From NCBI GenBank assembly GCA_003524095.1, contig DOEE01000001.1, forward strand, positions 107,970 to 171,969: 64,000 nucleotides of DNA. The letters run 5' to 3'. The first letter of the stretch is position 1; each line of letters opens with the position of its first letter. Shown piece by piece: positions 62,578 to 64,000 of this stretch. The stretch is from Clostridiales bacterium. GTDB taxonomy: Bacteria > Bacillota > Clostridia > Christensenellales > UBA1242. The translations under genes were made by a program, and so were the position numbers. The notes under the pieces are model-generated. The model ran no database searches, was not told where the DNA came from, and saw only the letters and a list, made by a program, of their open reading frames with translations.

Positions 62578-63057
62578 TTATTTTTCCAAATCGTCCATAT
62601 TTAGACTTTGTAATATTTTTTGTTGTTCATATTGATTTGCTTCGACTCTAACTTCATTGAAACTTAGGAAATCTCTATTTTCTTTGAGACCAAAACAATA
62701 CTCCAAATACATATCTGACACTTCTTCGTTTGCCAAAATATTTAGATTTTTTAGATATTTTTTGGTGAGAATGTGTTGGGTCATTGCAAACACAACAGGT
62801 GCTGTGGTTGCACAAACTATGGCTGGTGCAAACGACAAATTGCAAAGCACAGTACTTGATGCAAAAGGCAATAGACTTTTGCACTCCTCGACAACATCTT
62901 TGAATTCTCTATTTGATTTGTAATTATCTCCAGCAAATCTTAGGTTTTTTGAAATTTCTTCCAAACTGTTTTTATTGACATTTACACCACAAACTTCGTT
63001 TAGATACGAAATTATATTCAAACATTCTGATGTGGCAAGCATATTCTTTTTTCTCAT
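62578..63057 (-). CDS. Hypothetical membrane protein, paralogue of the next
   Basis: 159 residues from the ATG at 63057 (a GTG at 63075 is an alternative, but GGAAG lies 10 bases before the ATG). ATSECLNIISYLNEVCGVNV at the N-terminus, a pair of hydrophobic segments in the middle (VLCNLSFAPAIVCATTAPVV), then KNLNILANEEVSDMYLEYCF. Unknown function. Its gene follows directly on that of a similar protein, so the two come from a tandem duplication. Confidence 0.65.
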   Translation of the reverse strand: MRKKNMLATSECLNIISYLNEVCGVNVNKNSLEEISKNLRFAGDNYKSNREFKDVVEECKSLLPFASSTVLCNLSFAPAIVCATTAPVVFAMTQHILTKKYLKNLNILANEEVSDMYLEYCFGLKENRDFLSFNEVRVEANQYEQQKILQSLNMDDLEK

Positions 63058-63076
63058 ATCCGCTAGACTTCCCACA

Positions 63077-63652
63077 TTACATTTCTATTTCATTAGAAAG
63101 TTCGTCTTGAGTATTGTAGACTTGATTGGCATATGTTTTTGCTTTTTCGGCTAGTTCATCAAGTTCCATCTTGTTGTCATAATCGTCAGTGCTAAGGAAA
63201 CTTAATTTATATCTTATAAACATCTTTCTTAGCAATTCGTTGGCAAGAGTGTTTATCTTTTTTGATTCTTTTCGTGCTTTGATATACTCATACAATCTAA
63301 AACCATATGTTCCCGCACAAAAACCAATAAATGACCCTAAAATTCCATCTGGGTTTGATGCAAACACGCCACCAGCCAAAGGCAAAACTTCACTCATTTG
63401 TCTGGATACTTGTTGATCATCTGGGTAATTTAGATTCAATACCCTATAGTAATTATCGTTGATTTTTTCGTCCAAATTAAATTTGTCTCTAACTATATTT
63501 TTTTCAGACTCAAAACTACTATTTAAATCAAATTTTCCCATGCCACATTTTTCTATTAAATAGTTAATCATATCAAGACATTCACTTGTAGTATAATCTT
63601 GTCTAATTTCACCTACAACGGTATCCGCTATATTTTGTTTTTTCTTACTCAT
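63077..63652 (-). CDS. Hypothetical membrane protein, paralogue of the previous
   Basis: 191 residues from the ATG at 63652 with AAGGTGG; the frame opens further upstream without a site. TTSECLDMINYLIEKCGMG aligns with the paralogue, followed by one or two hydrophobic segments (LPLAGGVFASNPDGILGSFI) and KKINTLANELLRKMFIRYKL. No family known to me. It starts about 100 bases downstream of the 16S terminator. Confidence 0.7.
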   Translation of the reverse strand: MSKKKQNIADTVVGEIRQDYTTSECLDMINYLIEKCGMGKFDLNSSFESEKNIVRDKFNLDEKINDNYYRVLNLNYPDDQQVSRQMSEVLPLAGGVFASNPDGILGSFIGFCAGTYGFRLYEYIKARKESKKINTLANELLRKMFIRYKLSFLSTDDYDNKMELDELAEKAKTYANQVYNTQDELSNEIEM

Positions 63653-63751
63653 ATTTATCCACCTTAAATATTTTTTTAACACATATATTTTACCACAAGC
63701 GAAAGACAAATTCAATACCCTATCCCAAAAAACTTTTGTGAAGTTATACAC

Positions 63752-63777
63752 AAAAAAGACATCTCAATCGAGATGCC
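63752..63777 (-). terminator. Intrinsic terminator of the 16S rRNA transcript
   Basis: Minus strand GGCATCTC-GATT-GAGATGTC with one G-U, followed by six T. On the + strand the same position would be an A-C mismatch, so it acts on leftward transcripts. It lies 130 bases after the 16S 3' end. Confidence 0.8.
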
Positions 63778-63907
63778 TTTTATTAACTTCTAAATAGTGT
63801 TTTAATCAATTACCTATGTAGCCTATTCTCTCTTACTGCTATATAGGATTTTTCGTCGTTATTGTGAGTCCTTGTGAGTAAGGATATTTTGTTAAAGATT
63901 TCTCTTT

Positions 63908-64000
<93 letters not shown>

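Overview
The window is AT-rich DNA from an anaerobic-looking Firmicute (Bacillota), most likely a Clostridia-class, possibly uncultured gut-type bacterium. Supporting signs are strong AGGAGG-type ribosome sites that match the intact anti-SD of the 16S rRNA at the right edge, lipoprotein signal peptides, a SipW-type signal peptide, the gene run walJ-htrA-...-rlmH and a pth-mfd-foldase block next to a glmU-like gene. The order or family cannot be fixed from the sequence alone.

Left end (1-5636): the end of an integrated mobile island. It carries a type I restriction-like locus read leftwards. That locus is a degenerate methylase fused to a specificity (TRD) domain, followed by an ADP-ribosylglycohydrolase fused in one frame to an HsdM methylase that runs off the window. 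Two small accessory genes and a DUF2971 protein follow on the + strand. The island stops at the 3' half of a tRNA-Arg(CCU) gene, preceded by GTRCCCAA direct repeats that look like integrase arm sites. Between 5637 and 7745 lie two unknown envelope genes and relics of a tyrosine integrase and an IS200-like transposase.

7746-19345: a two-gene operon for very large surface proteins. One is a 1604-residue lipoprotein made of about 17 carboxypeptidase-regulatory-like repeats; the other is a 1999-residue MBG-repeat adhesin with a C-terminal membrane anchor. A leaderless HTH/membrane regulator is divergent to them.

19487-35214: housekeeping (PHP phosphatase, uvrC, 23S rRNA methyltransferase, ABC-F protein), then a + strand cluster of a YwaF-like membrane protein, an ABC exporter, an Ig-like membrane protein and a beta-helix lipoprotein, and a PrsA-like foldase on the minus strand.

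35284-45689: mfd, pth, a degenerate GlmU-like protein, tadA, rlmH, two CPBP proteases, htrA, walJ and a DJ-1 protein. The htrA ribosome site lies in a long hairpin that also contains the walJ stop codon.

45766-62494: acyl-ACP thioesterase, glycosyltransferase, DNA alkylation repair protein, FAD dehydrogenase, U32 peptidase (RlhA-like), glmS, two PII-like proteins with a DUF1538 membrane protein, a SipW-type secreted protein, a roughly 700-base non-coding stretch and an M14 carboxypeptidase.

Right end: two paralogous membrane proteins, then a 16S rRNA 3' end (minus strand) followed after only about 130 bases by an intrinsic terminator, with no 23S gene next to it. The items most worth pursuing are the ADP-ribosylglycohydrolase-HsdM/pseudo-methylase-TRD locus, the unlinked 16S gene, the htrA leader hairpin and the degenerate GlmU.
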